From Actinomycetota bacterium (GTDB lineage: Bacteria > Actinomycetota > Acidimicrobiia > Spongiisociales > UBA4744): DNA of 36,694 bases. Below are positions 1 through 11,181 of this stretch, one piece after another (the first letter of the stretch is position 1; the number at the start of each line of letters is the position of its first letter). The notes beneath the pieces are model-generated. The model saw only the letters and a list, made by a program, of their open reading frames with translations, had not been told where the DNA came from and ran no database searches. The stretch spans positions 1-36,694 of the forward strand of contig JAADGS010000040.1 in assembly GCA_013152275.1 (NCBI GenBank). The letters run 5' to 3'. The position numbers and the translations under genes are program-made.

Positions 1-373
1 CGCCGTTCTCTTCGGTTCCCTCTTCCGTGCCGCTCGGCGCGACCGAACCGTCGTCTTCGTCCGACTGCCGATACAGGCTCCCGCCGAGTGCCTCCCATGT
101 GCCCGTCCACGCGATCAGGGCATCGGGATCCGGCAGATCACCAGGAGCAGCCGGCGGACAGCTCGAACCGGCCGGACCGGCCGGCGTCCACTTGAGGCAG
201 TAGCGATGGCATCCTGGACTCGGAGCTTTTGCGTACGCGGGTCTGATGCCGACGGCCTGGATCACCGGGGTCGCCCACGCGAGGGCTGCTCCCACCGCCA
301 AGCCGCGCTTGAGCGCCTGACGGCGTGTGATGCCGGTCAAAGGCGCTTCGGCGTTGGTGTCGTCCGTGGCCAT
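1..373 (-). CDS. Small Tat-exported protein, paralogue 1 (partial, C-terminus outside window)
   Basis: An open frame starts at ATG 373 and runs off the left edge (124 codons visible). Upstream is GAAGGTGA, a usable ribosome site. Residues 14-48 form a twin-arginine signal: ITRRQALKRG, a hydrophobic Ala/Gly/Leu stretch, then RPAYA as the likely cleavage site. The mature part opens with CHRYCLKWTP, which matches CDVYCIAWTP in the neighbouring gene 390-926. The two signal peptides also align along their length (VIQAVGIRPAYA against IVQVVGLRPAYA). The visible end is acidic and low in complexity. The gene begins 16 nt after the neighbour's stop, so the two are probably co-transcribed. The Tat signal and paralogy are seen in the sequence; export is inferred; function is unknown. 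Confidence 0.75.
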   Translation of the reverse strand, partial: MATDDTNAEAPLTGITRRQALKRGLAVGAALAWATPVIQAVGIRPAYAKAPSPGCHRYCLKWTPAGPAGSSCPPAAPGDLPDPDALIAWTGTWEALGGSLYRQSDEDDGSVAPSGTEEGTEENG

Positions 374-389
374 GTTCTTCACCTTCACT

Positions 390-926
390 CTACGCCTGCT
401 CGCAACACTGGATAATCAACTCGATGTGGAGGATCAGGCTGTTGGCACATGCGGGGATGAAGACCGCATCACCGAACGTGGAACCGGAACCGTCGACCTT
501 CGTGGTGTGACCGTCCAAACACCTCGCCGCTGCACTCCATGGTGAAAACTCGTCCGGCGACGGATCCTGCCCGTAGAGACGGCAGTTGTCCGGAAGCTGC
601 TCCGTGAACCCCGTGGAATAATCGCCGGTAACCACGATGCCGTCGAGCGTCGCCTGCGGCGGCAGTGCGTCCGTCACCCCGTCAGGACAAGACAGCACAG
701 GCCACAGAGATAGCCTGAGCTGAAACCATCGTTCTGGAAACAGCGGAGTCCACGCGATGCAGTACACGTCACAGTTGATCCACGCCGGGCTCGTCGTCTG
801 CGCGTACGCGGGGCGCAAGCCGACGACCTGCACGATCGGGACCGCCCAGAGAGCACCGGCGACCGCCGCACCACGTTTCAGCGCCTCACGGCGCGTCAAA
901 CCGACCTGGTCCGGCGTCTCGTGCAA
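390..926 (-). CDS. Small Tat-exported Cys-rich protein, paralogue 2
   Basis: A 178-residue protein. The start is TTG 926, supported by AGGAGG six bases upstream. A twin-arginine signal spans residues 9-42 (LTRREALKRG, hydrophobic core, then RPAYA before Gln43). The mature domain has eight cysteines, at residues 52, 56, 80, 115, 136, 160, 174 and 175, which could form disulphides outside the cell, or bind a metal or cofactor loaded before Tat export. It shares the signal peptide and the CxxYCxxWTP motif with the next gene, 1-373, and reads like the first gene of a two-gene operon. I do not recognise a named family, and no catalytic motif is apparent. An 18-bp palindrome at 1020-1037 lies about 94 nt upstream. 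Confidence 0.8.
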   Translation of the reverse strand: MHETPDQVGLTRREALKRGAAVAGALWAVPIVQVVGLRPAYAQTTSPAWINCDVYCIAWTPLFPERWFQLRLSLWPVLSCPDGVTDALPPQATLDGIVVTGDYSTGFTEQLPDNCRLYGQDPSPDEFSPWSAAARCLDGHTTKVDGSGSTFGDAVFIPACANSLILHIELIIQCCEQA

Positions 927-1019
927 CCTGTGCCTCCTCGCTCACACGTCGGTCCGGCGAAGCTCATAGCTTCACCGTCCAACCCGCCCCCAGCGTATCG
1001 GAGCGACCACACAGCGTCG

Positions 1020-1037
1020 ATACGACACGTGTCGTAT
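1020..1037. promoter_or_regulatory. Perfect 18-bp palindrome, operator-like
   Basis: ATACGACACGTGTCGTAT is its own reverse complement across all 18 bases. It lies between the divergent Tat-protein operon (starts 926, minus) and the SRPBCC gene (starts 1190, plus). The size, gapless dyad and position fit a binding site for a dimeric repressor such as a TetR-family protein. No regulator gene is visible next to it. The palindrome is seen; the operator role is inference. Confidence 0.55.
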
Positions 1038-1058
1038 ATGCAGCGCCACTGACTTCCG

Positions 1059-1105
1059 TTCTCGTCAATGCCGGCGTCGAATGGCGACGCTCCCATTGAC
1101 GAGAA
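1059..1105. repeat. Intergenic palindromic repeat, copy 1 (TTCTCGT...ACGAGAA family)
   Basis: The outer arms are TTCTCGTCAATG and CATTGACGAGAA, a perfect 12-bp pairing. The inner arms GCGTCG and CGACGC pair around a short AATGG-type loop. Together they would fold into a two-tier hairpin of 47 nt. A second copy starts exactly 60 nt downstream. No T-tract follows, so it is not an ordinary intrinsic terminator. Confidence 0.75.
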
Positions 1106-1118
1106 AACCCAGTGTGGA

Positions 1119-1165
1119 TTCCTGTCAATGCCGGCGTCGAATAGCGACGCTCCCATTGACGAGAA
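1119..1165. repeat. Intergenic palindromic repeat, copy 2
   Basis: This is a direct repeat of 1059-1105 with a 60-nt period. The left tip reads TTCCTGTCAATG instead of TTCTCGTCAATG, and one inner base differs (ATAGCG for ATGGCG). The right arm CATTGACGAGAA is identical. Its TTGACG (1156-1161) lies 15 nt before a TAGCCT hexamer at 1177-1182, so the repeat may supply part of the promoter of the SRPBCC gene; the spacing is shorter than optimal. Confidence 0.75.
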
Positions 1166-1189
1166 AGCACAGGTACTAGCCTGCCCCGG

Positions 1190-1648
1190 ATGGCTCCGGA
1201 TCGATTCACCCACAGCGTCTCTGTCGACACCACACCCGAGTCGGCCTGGCAGGTACTCCAGCAACCCGAGACCTGGGGCAAGATCGCGGGCGTCGAGCGC
1301 GTCTATGACGCGCGACACTCCCCCGACGGTGTCCTGCGCTCCTACCGGTTCACCGTCAGAGCCGCCGGAAAGGCCTACGAGGGCACCGCCACGACCCACG
1401 ACGCCGACGCACCGACCCTGATGGCGGTGACGATCGACACCTCAGAGGTCATCGGCACGATCACCGTCGAACTGACGCCAACCAACCCCGGCGGCATCGA
1501 CATGACCGCATCACTCAAGATGCAGGCCAGGGGCATACTCTCGGTCCTGATCTTCCCCCTCATCGCAGCGGCCGTCGGTTCCGGGTTCGCCGCCCAGATA
1601 GACGAAATCGGCACACGCATGGAGGCCGACGGCCAGGCGCCGACCTAG
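1190..1648 (+). CDS. SRPBCC (START/polyketide cyclase-like) family protein
   Basis: A 152-residue protein. The opening (FTHSVSVDTTPESAWQVLQQPETWGKI) has the START/Bet v 1-like pattern: a first beta strand, an alpha helix carrying the AW...L..PE.W signature, then a run of predicted strands through residue 110 and a long C-terminal helix. Proteins of this fold bind hydrophobic ligands; the ligand here cannot be told. A hydrophobic patch near residues 117-134 (VLIFPLIAAAVGSGF) belongs to the last helix. No clear ribosome site precedes ATG 1190; TAGCCT at 1177-1182 is seven bases upstream, so the message may be leaderless. It converges on the solute-binding protein gene with six bases between stops. 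Confidence 0.75.
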   Translation: MAPDRFTHSVSVDTTPESAWQVLQQPETWGKIAGVERVYDARHSPDGVLRSYRFTVRAAGKAYEGTATTHDADAPTLMAVTIDTSEVIGTITVELTPTNPGGIDMTASLKMQARGILSVLIFPLIAAAVGSGFAAQIDEIGTRMEADGQAPT

Positions 1649-1654
1649 ACCGAT

Positions 1655-2839
1655 TCACGGTGCCGTGGCCCGTACCACGGCCTCTTCGGCGCTCGTGAGC
1701 GCGCTCGCAGGGTCGAGCCCGGAGAAGATTGCGTCGAGCGCCGCGTCGAGGGGATCCCACACGGTCGCCATCTCCGCGACCCCGGGGAGCAGGTCGCCCC
1801 CGTCGACGCTCTCGACGAACCCCCCGATGTGTCCGTCGAGACTCGATCGGGCGGGTAGGTACGCCGGAACGCGATTGTCGGCGAGGGCCGCTCCTGTCAG
1901 CACCTCAGACCTGGCCAAGACCTCTCGAACGAACGACTCTGCAAGATCAGGCGGAGCGTCGGCGCTCACGAAGAACGCCTGGACTCCGACGAACGGGCGC
2001 AGCGACCTCCCTTCCAGCGTCGGTAAAGGGCGCACGGCGAAGTCGACACCGGCGTCGACGAAGGGGCGAATCTGCCACGGTCCGGTGATGAGGAACGGAA
2101 TCTCACCGGCGGCGAAGCCGTCGACGACCTCGCCGTACGGCCCGGTAAAGACGGTCCCCTCCGCGACCAGGCGGCCGAGCGCCTTCGCACCTTCCACGGC
2201 TTTGCCAAGTCCGACATCGTTCACCGACCATCCCCCGCCGGGGCTCGGGCCGAACACGTATCCGCCCGAACTCGAAAGAAACCCGTACTGGTGATAGAGG
2301 CCCTCGGGGATGCCGACACACCTCTCGAACGACGCACAGAGGCTCCGAAGCGATGCGAACGTGTCAGGGACGACGTCCCCACCGGCGACGTCCAGATTCA
2401 CATACAGTGAGACCGCCTCGAGCCCGTACGGGATCCCGTACGTCTCACCACCCGACGTCACCGACCGGATCGCGACGGGATCGAGATCGGGACCGACGAC
2501 TCCCAGGTCGACCGGCACGACCACGCCCTGTGCGAGCAACGACGGCAGCCTATCGTGCGACGCCACGAAGACATCAGGTCCGCCTCCCGCCACCACCGCG
2601 GTCGCGATGTCATCGAACGGGTGTGCGACCACATCGACCGCCACGCCGGCACGCTTCGCGAAATCTGCGACGAACGGCGCGAGAACCGCCGCTCGCAGGT
2701 CGTCCACCCACACCTCGAGGCGGTCGGATTCAACCGTTGTCGTGACCGATGGAGAGGTGACCGTCGGACGCGGCCCCCCGGTCGTCGAGGGCACCACTTC
2801 GCCGGTGCACGCCGCCACCAGCAGTCCGAACACAACCAA
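1655..2839 (-). CDS. Extracellular solute-binding lipoprotein (MalE-like, family 1)
   Basis: About 394 residues from the TTG at 2839. The protein resembles sugar-binding components of ABC importers: LEVWVDDLRAAVLAPFVADF at the start of the first lobe, GGPDVFVASHDRLP, YGIPYGLEAVSLYVN, a later AAGEIPFLITGPWQ segment, and FVGVQAFFVSADAP. LLVAAC is a lipobox, so the mature protein should be anchored outside the membrane through Cys. The start is uncertain. The frame stays open to 2881, directly after the atpC stop, and codes a good signal N-region (RRR..., residues just before LAALVVFGLLVAAC), yet holds no ATG, GTG or TTG before 2839. AGGAGG at 2887-2892 lies 5-8 nt before GTA and GTC codons. No permease or ATPase genes lie nearby. 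It follows atpC by 42 nt, an odd partner. Confidence 0.8.
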   Translation of the reverse strand: MVVFGLLVAACTGEVVPSTTGGPRPTVTSPSVTTTVESDRLEVWVDDLRAAVLAPFVADFAKRAGVAVDVVAHPFDDIATAVVAGGGPDVFVASHDRLPSLLAQGVVVPVDLGVVGPDLDPVAIRSVTSGGETYGIPYGLEAVSLYVNLDVAGGDVVPDTFASLRSLCASFERCVGIPEGLYHQYGFLSSSGGYVFGPSPGGGWSVNDVGLGKAVEGAKALGRLVAEGTVFTGPYGEVVDGFAAGEIPFLITGPWQIRPFVDAGVDFAVRPLPTLEGRSLRPFVGVQAFFVSADAPPDLAESFVREVLARSEVLTGAALADNRVPAYLPARSSLDGHIGGFVESVDGGDLLPGVAEMATVWDPLDAALDAIFSGLDPASALTSAEEAVVRATAP

Positions 2840-2881
2840 GGCAGCGAGAATGTGCTCGAAGTTGGACCGTCTGCGGACTAC

Positions 2882-3189
2882 TCAGCCCTCCTCGGCACGC
2901 AGTCGCTCTGCGACCTCGAGTGCCCGGCCGCGGTCATCGGTGAGTTCGGCCCGGTCGGTGAGGAGTGTCACGTGGTTGTCGACGATCTGCAAGAAGCCCC
3001 CGTGCATTCCCACGGTCACCTTCTCGTCTCCCGCCTCGACGACGACGACTCCGGTGGCAAGCGCCGCCATCAGTGGCTCGTGATCGGTGAGCACACCGAT
3101 CTCGCCATCGACGGTCTTGGCGACGAGAAAATCGGCGTCACCAGACCAGACGACGGCCTCGGGGGCAACGATGTCGACGCGGAAACTCA

Positions 3190-3190
<1 letters not shown>
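2882..3190 (-). CDS. atpC: F1Fo ATP synthase epsilon subunit, short form
   Basis: 102 residues. The sequence covers the N-terminal beta-sandwich (VDIVAPEAVVWSGDADFLVAKTVDGEIGVL..H.PLM.AL.TG) and stops after one short helix (DRGRALEVAERLRAEEG). The second half of the C-terminal helical hairpin found in 130-140 residue homologues is missing. Epsilon sits in the central stalk and couples rotation; its C-terminal helices inhibit ATP hydrolysis, so a short form may be less inhibitory. The start ATG overlaps the atpD stop by one base (TGATG), indicating translational coupling. The stop TGA is in frame with the lipoprotein gene downstream. Confidence 0.93.
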
Positions 3191-4635
<1,445 letters not shown>

Positions 4636-4640
4636 CTACA

Positions 4641-5519
4641 TCATCCGTTGCGTAACGCTTCCGCGCCGCCAACGATCTCTGAGATCTCTGTTGTGATCTC
4701 AGCCTGGCGGGCCTGGTTGGCTCTCCGGCTGAGGACTTTGATCAGGTCTTCCGCGTTCTCCGTTGCCGCTTTCATCGCCCGCTGCCTCGATGCGTGCTCC
4801 GATGCAGACGAGTCCAGCAGCACGCCGAAGGCCGTCGCCTCCACGTACCGTGGTAGCAGCCGATCGAGAATCTCCGACGGCGACGGCTCATAGCTGTAGG
4901 TCACCGTGCCGAGCGGCTCCTCGTCGCCTTCCGGCGGGACGATCGGCAGCAGCTCGATGCCGCTCGCTTCTTGCACGAGAGCGGACACGTACCGGGTATA
5001 GAACACCTCCACGGCGTCGACCGCCCTGCTTGCATACTCCTCCATGATCACATTTGCGAGGGTCCGGGCATCCGCATATCCAGGGGCGTCGGTCACTCCC
5101 AGGAAAGCTCGTTCCACGTGATATCCGCGGAAACGGAAGTACGTCTGCGCCTTCTTGCCGACGACATACACACGGATCTGCACGCCTTGGAAACGCAGTT
5201 CGATGATGCGACGCTCGGCCATCCTGATCACCGTCGAGTTGTACGCACCGGCGAGACCACGATCCGACGACACCACGACAATCCCTGCGGTGTCGACCTT
5301 ACGCCTCTCGAGGAGCATGTGGGTCGCACCTCCGGCGGCACGTCCCACGTTTCTGATCACATCGGTGAGCTGCTCCACGTACGGTTTGGAGGCATGGACA
5401 CGCTGCTGGGCCTTGACGATGCGCGACGCGGCGATGAGCTCCATCGCTCGCGTGATCTTCTTCGTCGACTGCACGGATCGAATCCGCCGCCGTGTCTGCC
5501 GAAGCTCGGCGCTGGCCAA
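4641..5519 (-). CDS. atpG: F1Fo ATP synthase gamma subunit
   Basis: 292 residues, starting at TTG 5519 with GGGAG six bases before it. The N-terminal helix (RQTRRRIRSVQSTKKITRAMELIAASRI) and the C-terminal helix (SRQRAMKAATENAEDLIKVLSRRANQARQAEITTEISEIVGGAEAL) are the conserved coiled-coil ends of the rotor shaft. VVSSDRGLAGAYNS is the family's central motif. It follows atpA by three bases. Confidence 0.97.
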   Translation of the reverse strand: MASAELRQTRRRIRSVQSTKKITRAMELIAASRIVKAQQRVHASKPYVEQLTDVIRNVGRAAGGATHMLLERRKVDTAGIVVVSSDRGLAGAYNSTVIRMAERRIIELRFQGVQIRVYVVGKKAQTYFRFRGYHVERAFLGVTDAPGYADARTLANVIMEEYASRAVDAVEVFYTRYVSALVQEASGIELLPIVPPEGDEEPLGTVTYSYEPSPSEILDRLLPRYVEATAFGVLLDSSASEHASRQRAMKAATENAEDLIKVLSRRANQARQAEITTEISEIVGGAEALRNG

Positions 5520-5522
5520 CCG

Positions 5523-7043
5523 CTACTCCCTTCCTGCCTCGAAGAGCTCTTTGAACTCGCCGATCGCCTTGCTCATGTCCTCCGCATCCGGCATCGTGCC
5601 GGTTGATTCGATCCGCTCCAACAGAGCCGCGTAGCGACTCCGGACGAATCCGCGCAGCTCCGCCTCGAACCGACCGATGTCCGGCACCGGAATATCATCC
5701 ATGAACCCGCTCGTCACCGCATGGATCACGAGCACCTGTTCTTCTACCGGGACCGGTGTGAACTGCGGCTGCTTCAGCACTTCGACCACGCGGCGACCTC
5801 GCGCCAACTGGGCTGCGCTGGCCGCATCGAGTTCGGAGCCGAATTCGGCGAAGGCCTCCAGCTCGCGAAACTGTGCCAGATTGATTCGCAGCGGACCCGC
5901 GACCTTCTTCATGGCCTTGATCTGCGCGCTGCCTCCGACCCGCGACACCGAGATGCCGGCGTTGATCGCCGGACGCACACCCGAATAGAACAGATCGGTC
6001 TCCAGAAAGATCTGCCCGTCGGTGATCGAGATCACATTCGTGGGGATGTACGCCGAAACGTCTCCCGCCTTCGTCTCGACGATGGGCAGCCCTGTCAGCG
6101 ATCCCCCGCCGAGATCGTCCGAGAGCTTGGCACAGCGCTCGAGAAGTCGGCTGTGCAGGTAGAAAACGTCGCCCGGATATGCCTCACGGCCTGGAGGACG
6201 CCGCAGCAGCAGCGAGATCTCCCGATAGGCAACCGCCTGTTTGGAGAGGTCGTCGAAGACGATCAGGGCGTGCTGGCCCTTGTACATCCAATACTGAGCG
6301 ATCGCCGAGCCGGCGTACGGTGCGTACATCTGCAGCGCTGCGGGCGCCGACGCCGCCGCGTTGACCACCACCGTATAGTCCATCGCACCGTGCTTGTGGA
6401 ACGCATCGACCACCTCTGCGACGGTCGAAGCCTTCTGGCCGATGGCAACATAGACGCACTTCACGTCCTTGCCCTTTTGGTTGATGATCGTGTCGACCGC
6501 GATTGCCGTCTTCCCGGTCTGACGGTCGCCGATGATCAGCTCCCGCTGCCCGCGACCGATCGGGATCATCGCGTCGATCGCCTTGATCCCCGTCTGGAGA
6601 GGTTCGTTGACAGGCTGGCGCTGTACGACCGAAGGAGCCTGCACTTCGAGGAGACGGCTCTCCGTCGTATTGACCGGGCCTTTCCCGTCGAGAGGATTGC
6701 CGAGCGAGTCCACGACCCGTCCGAGCATGGCATCACCGACACCGATCGAGAGCACACGGCCGGTGGAACGGACCGGCGAGCCTTCCTCGATGTGGGAGAA
6801 CTCGCCCATCAGCACGACACCGATCGAGTCCACGTCCAAGTTCAGGGCGACACCGAGCAGGCCACCTGGGAATTCCAGCAACTCGGAAGCCATCGCGTTG
6901 GGAAGGCCTTTCACGGCCGCCACACCATCGGCGACCATCGTCACGTAACCGACCGTCTCGGCTTCGAGTTCTGGTGCCCAGCCTTCGAGATGCTTCCGCA
7001 GGGAAGCGGCGATGTCTTGCGGGTCAAGCGTCAGTTCAGCCAT
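5523..7043 (-). CDS. atpA: F1Fo ATP synthase alpha subunit
   Basis: 506 residues, the usual length. Start ATG 7043 with GAAGGAG upstream. The non-catalytic P-loop [10 protein letters not shown], the [23 protein letters not shown] stretch, [34 protein letters not shown] and the arginine-finger region [22 protein letters not shown] are all intact. Alpha alternates with beta in the F1 hexamer. It follows atpH by 15 nt. Confidence 0.98.
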   Translation of the reverse strand: MAELTLDPQDIAASLRKHLEGWAPELEAETVGYVTMVADGVAAVKGLPNAMASELLEFPGGLLGVALNLDVDSIGVVLMGEFSHIEEGSPVRSTGRVLSIGVGDAMLGRVVDSLGNPLDGKGPVNTTESRLLEVQAPSVVQRQPVNEPLQTGIKAIDAMIPIGRGQRELIIGDRQTGKTAIAVDTIINQKGKDVKCVYVAIGQKASTVAEVVDAFHKHGAMDYTVVVNAAASAPAALQMYAPYAGSAIAQYWMYKGQHALIVFDDLSKQAVAYREISLLLRRPPGREAYPGDVFYLHSRLLERCAKLSDDLGGGSLTGLPIVETKAGDVSAYIPTNVISITDGQIFLETDLFYSGVRPAINAGISVSRVGGSAQIKAMKKVAGPLRINLAQFRELEAFAEFGSELDAASAAQLARGRRVVEVLKQPQFTPVPVEEQVLVIHAVTSGFMDDIPVPDIGRFEAELRGFVRSRYAALLERIESTGTMPDAEDMSKAIGEFKELFEAGRE

Positions 7044-7058
7044 CGTTGCTCCTTCGCA

Positions 7059-7592
7059 TCAGCGGCTCTGTAGGGTCTGGCGAAGACTCTCGAGACGGTG
7101 ACGGATCGATCCGTCGATCACCGTGTCGCCGATCGTGGCGACGATGCCACCCAAGACCGATGGGTCGACCACGAGCTTCACTTCAACGTTCTTTCCGGTT
7201 GCCTTGCCGAGAGCTTCCTCGAGTTTCGTAAGCGTTTGCGCGTCCAGCGGCACCGCCGCACGGACCTCGGCGATCGCCTTGTTGCGCTCCGCCGCGGCAC
7301 GCGTCACAAAGGTGTCGGCAATTGCAGGGAGATCGCGTGCCCGTCCCAAGCCGGCCACGAACCGCACAAACGCCGTCGTCAGGTTCGATGCCTTGCCTTC
7401 CAGCAGGTCGGCGAGAACTGCTTCTTTGCGCTCGGCCGGCAACCGCGGATCTGCCAGTACGTCGGCGAGTTCCGCGGAGCCTTCGATCGCCCGAGCGACC
7501 GTGAACATCTCATCCTCGACGGTCGCGAGCTGCCCTTCGGCGCTCGCAATGGCGAGGATGGCGTCCGCGTATCCCGCGATGCGCTCATCCAT
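7059..7592 (-). CDS. atpH: F1Fo ATP synthase delta subunit (OSCP)
   Basis: 177 residues from ATG 7592, the normal length for delta. The N-terminal helical domain (ERIAGYADAILAIASAEGQL...) and the C-terminal motif with LGGIVATIGDTVIDGSIRHRLESLRQTL are typical: DPSVLGGI and the final helix contact subunit b. Delta links the b stalk to the top of F1. It follows atpF by three bases. Confidence 0.95.
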   Translation of the reverse strand: MDERIAGYADAILAIASAEGQLATVEDEMFTVARAIEGSAELADVLADPRLPAERKEAVLADLLEGKASNLTTAFVRFVAGLGRARDLPAIADTFVTRAAAERNKAIAEVRAAVPLDAQTLTKLEEALGKATGKNVEVKLVVDPSVLGGIVATIGDTVIDGSIRHRLESLRQTLQSR

Positions 7593-7595
7593 CGC

Positions 7596-9151
<1,556 letters not shown>

Positions 9152-9155
<4 letters not shown>

Positions 9156-9502
9156 CTGACAGCCTCCTTCCGGGCCTGCATCACGAGCAGCCCAATGTAC
9201 GTAACTCCGAGACCCAAGAAGAGTCCGGTGCGATCTACTCCGAGAAACCTGAGCGCAACCCACACGAGTGCGGTCAACAGCACGAGCCGGACCACGAAAC
9301 CTCCAAGCGCCACCGCTCCGAGAGCGTTTGGAGAACGACGCCCCGCCCACGAGAGCGCCCTGCCGGAAAGTATGAAGATGGTCGCGACGATGGCGGCGCC
9401 TGCGAGCGCTGCGAGTCCGGCGGAAATGCCACCGATCGCCAGAGCGACGGCCGCAACGAGGGGGCCGAGCCACAGCGTCCTCCGGGCCATCTCGGAGCCC
9501 AT
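9152..9502 (-). CDS. AtpI-like small membrane protein of the ATP synthase operon
   Basis: About 116 residues from ATG 9502, or 122 from GTG 9520, which overlaps the atpZ stop; the choice is uncertain. Four hydrophobic segments are seen (LWLGPLVAAVALAIGG, GLAALAGAAIVATIFIL, ALGAVALGGFVVRLVLLTALVWVAL, TGLFLGLGVTYIGLLVM). The position between atpZ and atpB and this layout match the AtpI/UncI group, which helps assemble the c-ring or carries ions in some bacteria. The sequence itself is poorly conserved, so family membership leans on context. Confidence 0.75.
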
Positions 9503-9509
9503 CCTGGCT

Positions 9510-9731
9510 TCAACGTCCACGACGTTCCATTTCCTTCGCGTACAACAACATCCAGTAGAAACCCAACGCAAATCCGGCGGCGGTTCCGAGAGCGACGAGC
9601 CACGGCCACGTGCCCAACCAACGATCGGCCAGCCAGCCGAGCGCGCCTCCCGAAACTACCGACGCGAAGAACCTGCTCGAGATATCGGCTGCCTCGGCGA
9701 TCCCTCTGCCCGCGCTGTAGTTCGGCGGCAT
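9510..9731 (-). CDS. atpZ: AtpZ/AtpI family protein
   Basis: About 73 residues from ATG 9731; a TTG at 9758 would add nine residues. Two membrane helices with the short loop typical of AtpZ: RFFASVVSGGALGWLADRWLGTWPWLVALGTAAGFALGFYWMLLYAKE. The GGALGWLADRWLGTWP and G.ALGF.W.L motifs are the family's core. It is the first gene of the ATP synthase operon. Homologues are linked with Mg2+ or Ca2+ uptake with AtpI, or with ATP synthase assembly. Confidence 0.85.
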   Translation of the reverse strand: MPPNYSAGRGIAEAADISSRFFASVVSGGALGWLADRWLGTWPWLVALGTAAGFALGFYWMLLYAKEMERRGR

Positions 9732-9763
9732 CGTTATCGATCCCGGGTCGGTTTGCAAATCAG

Positions 9764-9782
9764 CCGGATGCTCGACATCCGG
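9764..9782. terminator. Small hairpin between glyA and the atp operon
   Basis: CCGGATG, a five-base loop CTCGA, then CATCCGG. On the minus strand it lies 85 nt after the glyA stop and is followed by CTGATTTG, a weak T-run. It could be a poor terminator or attenuator between glyA and atpZ. The rest of the 135-nt gap (9732-9866) shows nothing else I can name; the atp promoter is probably here. Confidence 0.35.
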
Positions 9783-9866
9783 TCATCGGCTCTCGGCCGC
9801 CAGTCGACCGAAGAGCGGACTGAACGACAATGCTCGACTGCAGGCTGATGGCTGATGACACCTACT

Positions 9867-11138
9867 CTAAACGTGACCGGGAAACGACGCCTCATAGGGA
9901 GGGAATCGTGAGGCCAGTACTTCGGCTGCATCCTTCACTTCCTTGAGTGCGACGTCGTCGCGGCGTTCGCGAAGAGCCCTGGCGATCAGATCTGCGACGT
10001 GCTCGACCTCGGTCTCCTTCATCCCTTGGGTCGTCACCGACGGGGTCCCGATGCGGATCCCGCTGGTGATGAACGGTGAGCGTGGATCGAACGGGATCGC
10101 GTTACGGTTCAGGGTGATCCCAAGGTCATCGAGTAGGGTCGCAGCTTCTTTGCCGGTGAGTTCGTCGTCGACGCTGCGCACGTCAACCAAGAACATGTGG
10201 TTCTCGGTCGTGCCGCTCACGATGCGGAGACCGAGCGAAGTCAGGCGCTGGGCCATGGCTTGGGCATTGCGCACGACCTGGTGGGCATATTCCCGATAGG
10301 CCGGTGTGGATGCCTCCCGGAAGCAGACCGCCTTGGCGGCGATCTGGTTGAACAGTGCCCCGCCCTGCACCGTGGGGAACACCGCCTTGTCGATCACCTT
10401 GGCAAACTCTTCCTTGGACAGGATGAGGCCGCCCCTGGGGCCCCGCAGAGCCTTGTGGGTCGTCGCGGTGACAATATCCGCGTGCGGAACCGGATTGGGA
10501 TATGCGCCGCCTGCAACGAGACCGATGAAGTGGGCGGCGTCGACGACGAAGACGGCCCCCACCTCGTCGGCGATGTCTCGGAACGCCTCGTAGTCCAGAC
10601 GCTTGGAGTAGGCCGAATAGCCTGCGAGCACCATCTTGGGTCGATGTTCGAGCGCGAGACGCCGAACCTCGTCCATGTCGATGATCTCGGTCTCCGGATC
10701 CACTCCGTATGCGACGAAGTTGTAGAGGCGGCCCGAGAAACTCACCGGCGAGCCATGGGTCAGATGCCCGCCCTGGTCGAGGCGCATCCCGAGAACCGTA
10801 TCGCCCGGTTGGATGGTTGCGAAATAGGTCGCCATGTTTGCCTGCGAGCCGGAGTGCGGTTGGACGTTGGCATGTTCCGCCTCGAAGAGGTTCATCGCTC
10901 GCTGCCTCGCCAGATCCTCGACCTCGTCGACAACCTGACAGCCCTCGTAATAACGCCGGCGCGGATACCCCTCTGCGTACTTGTTGGTAAACACCGATCC
11001 CGACGCCTGCATGACGGCACGCGAGGCAAAGTTCTCCGAAGCAATGAGATGGATGTGCGAATCCTGGCGGATGACATCGGCCTTGATGAGCGCGGCGACC
11101 TCCGGATCGGACACCTCGATTGGACGTAGATCAGTCAT
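9867..11138 (-). CDS. glyA: Serine hydroxymethyltransferase
   Basis: 423 residues from ATG 11138, with GAGG five bases before it; longer upstream frames are shadow. It interconverts serine and glycine with tetrahydrofolate and supplies one-carbon units. [46 protein letters not shown] and the PLP lysine in [14 protein letters not shown] are all in place. The segment [12 protein letters not shown] differs slightly from the common MAHIAGL form. The last gene of the murI-tsaC-glyA run, 43 nt after tsaC. Confidence 0.97.
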   Translation of the reverse strand: MTDLRPIEVSDPEVAALIKADVIRQDSHIHLIASENFASRAVMQASGSVFTNKYAEGYPRRRYYEGCQVVDEVEDLARQRAMNLFEAEHANVQPHSGSQANMATYFATIQPGDTVLGMRLDQGGHLTHGSPVSFSGRLYNFVAYGVDPETEIIDMDEVRRLALEHRPKMVLAGYSAYSKRLDYEAFRDIADEVGAVFVVDAAHFIGLVAGGAYPNPVPHADIVTATTHKALRGPRGGLILSKEEFAKVIDKAVFPTVQGGALFNQIAAKAVCFREASTPAYREYAHQVVRNAQAMAQRLTSLGLRIVSGTTENHMFLVDVRSVDDELTGKEAATLLDDLGITLNRNAIPFDPRSPFITSGIRIGTPSVTTQGMKETEVEHVADLIARALRERRDDVALKEVKDAAEVLASRFPPYEASFPGHV

Positions 11139-11181
11139 GGGAACCTCGGTTTTGGGTGCACCCAGGCTAGCGCCTTGGCCA

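Noticed and set aside
1059..1165. Possible CRISPR array
   Set aside because: Only two units, each strongly palindromic, with a 13-nt gap too short for a spacer, and no cas genes.
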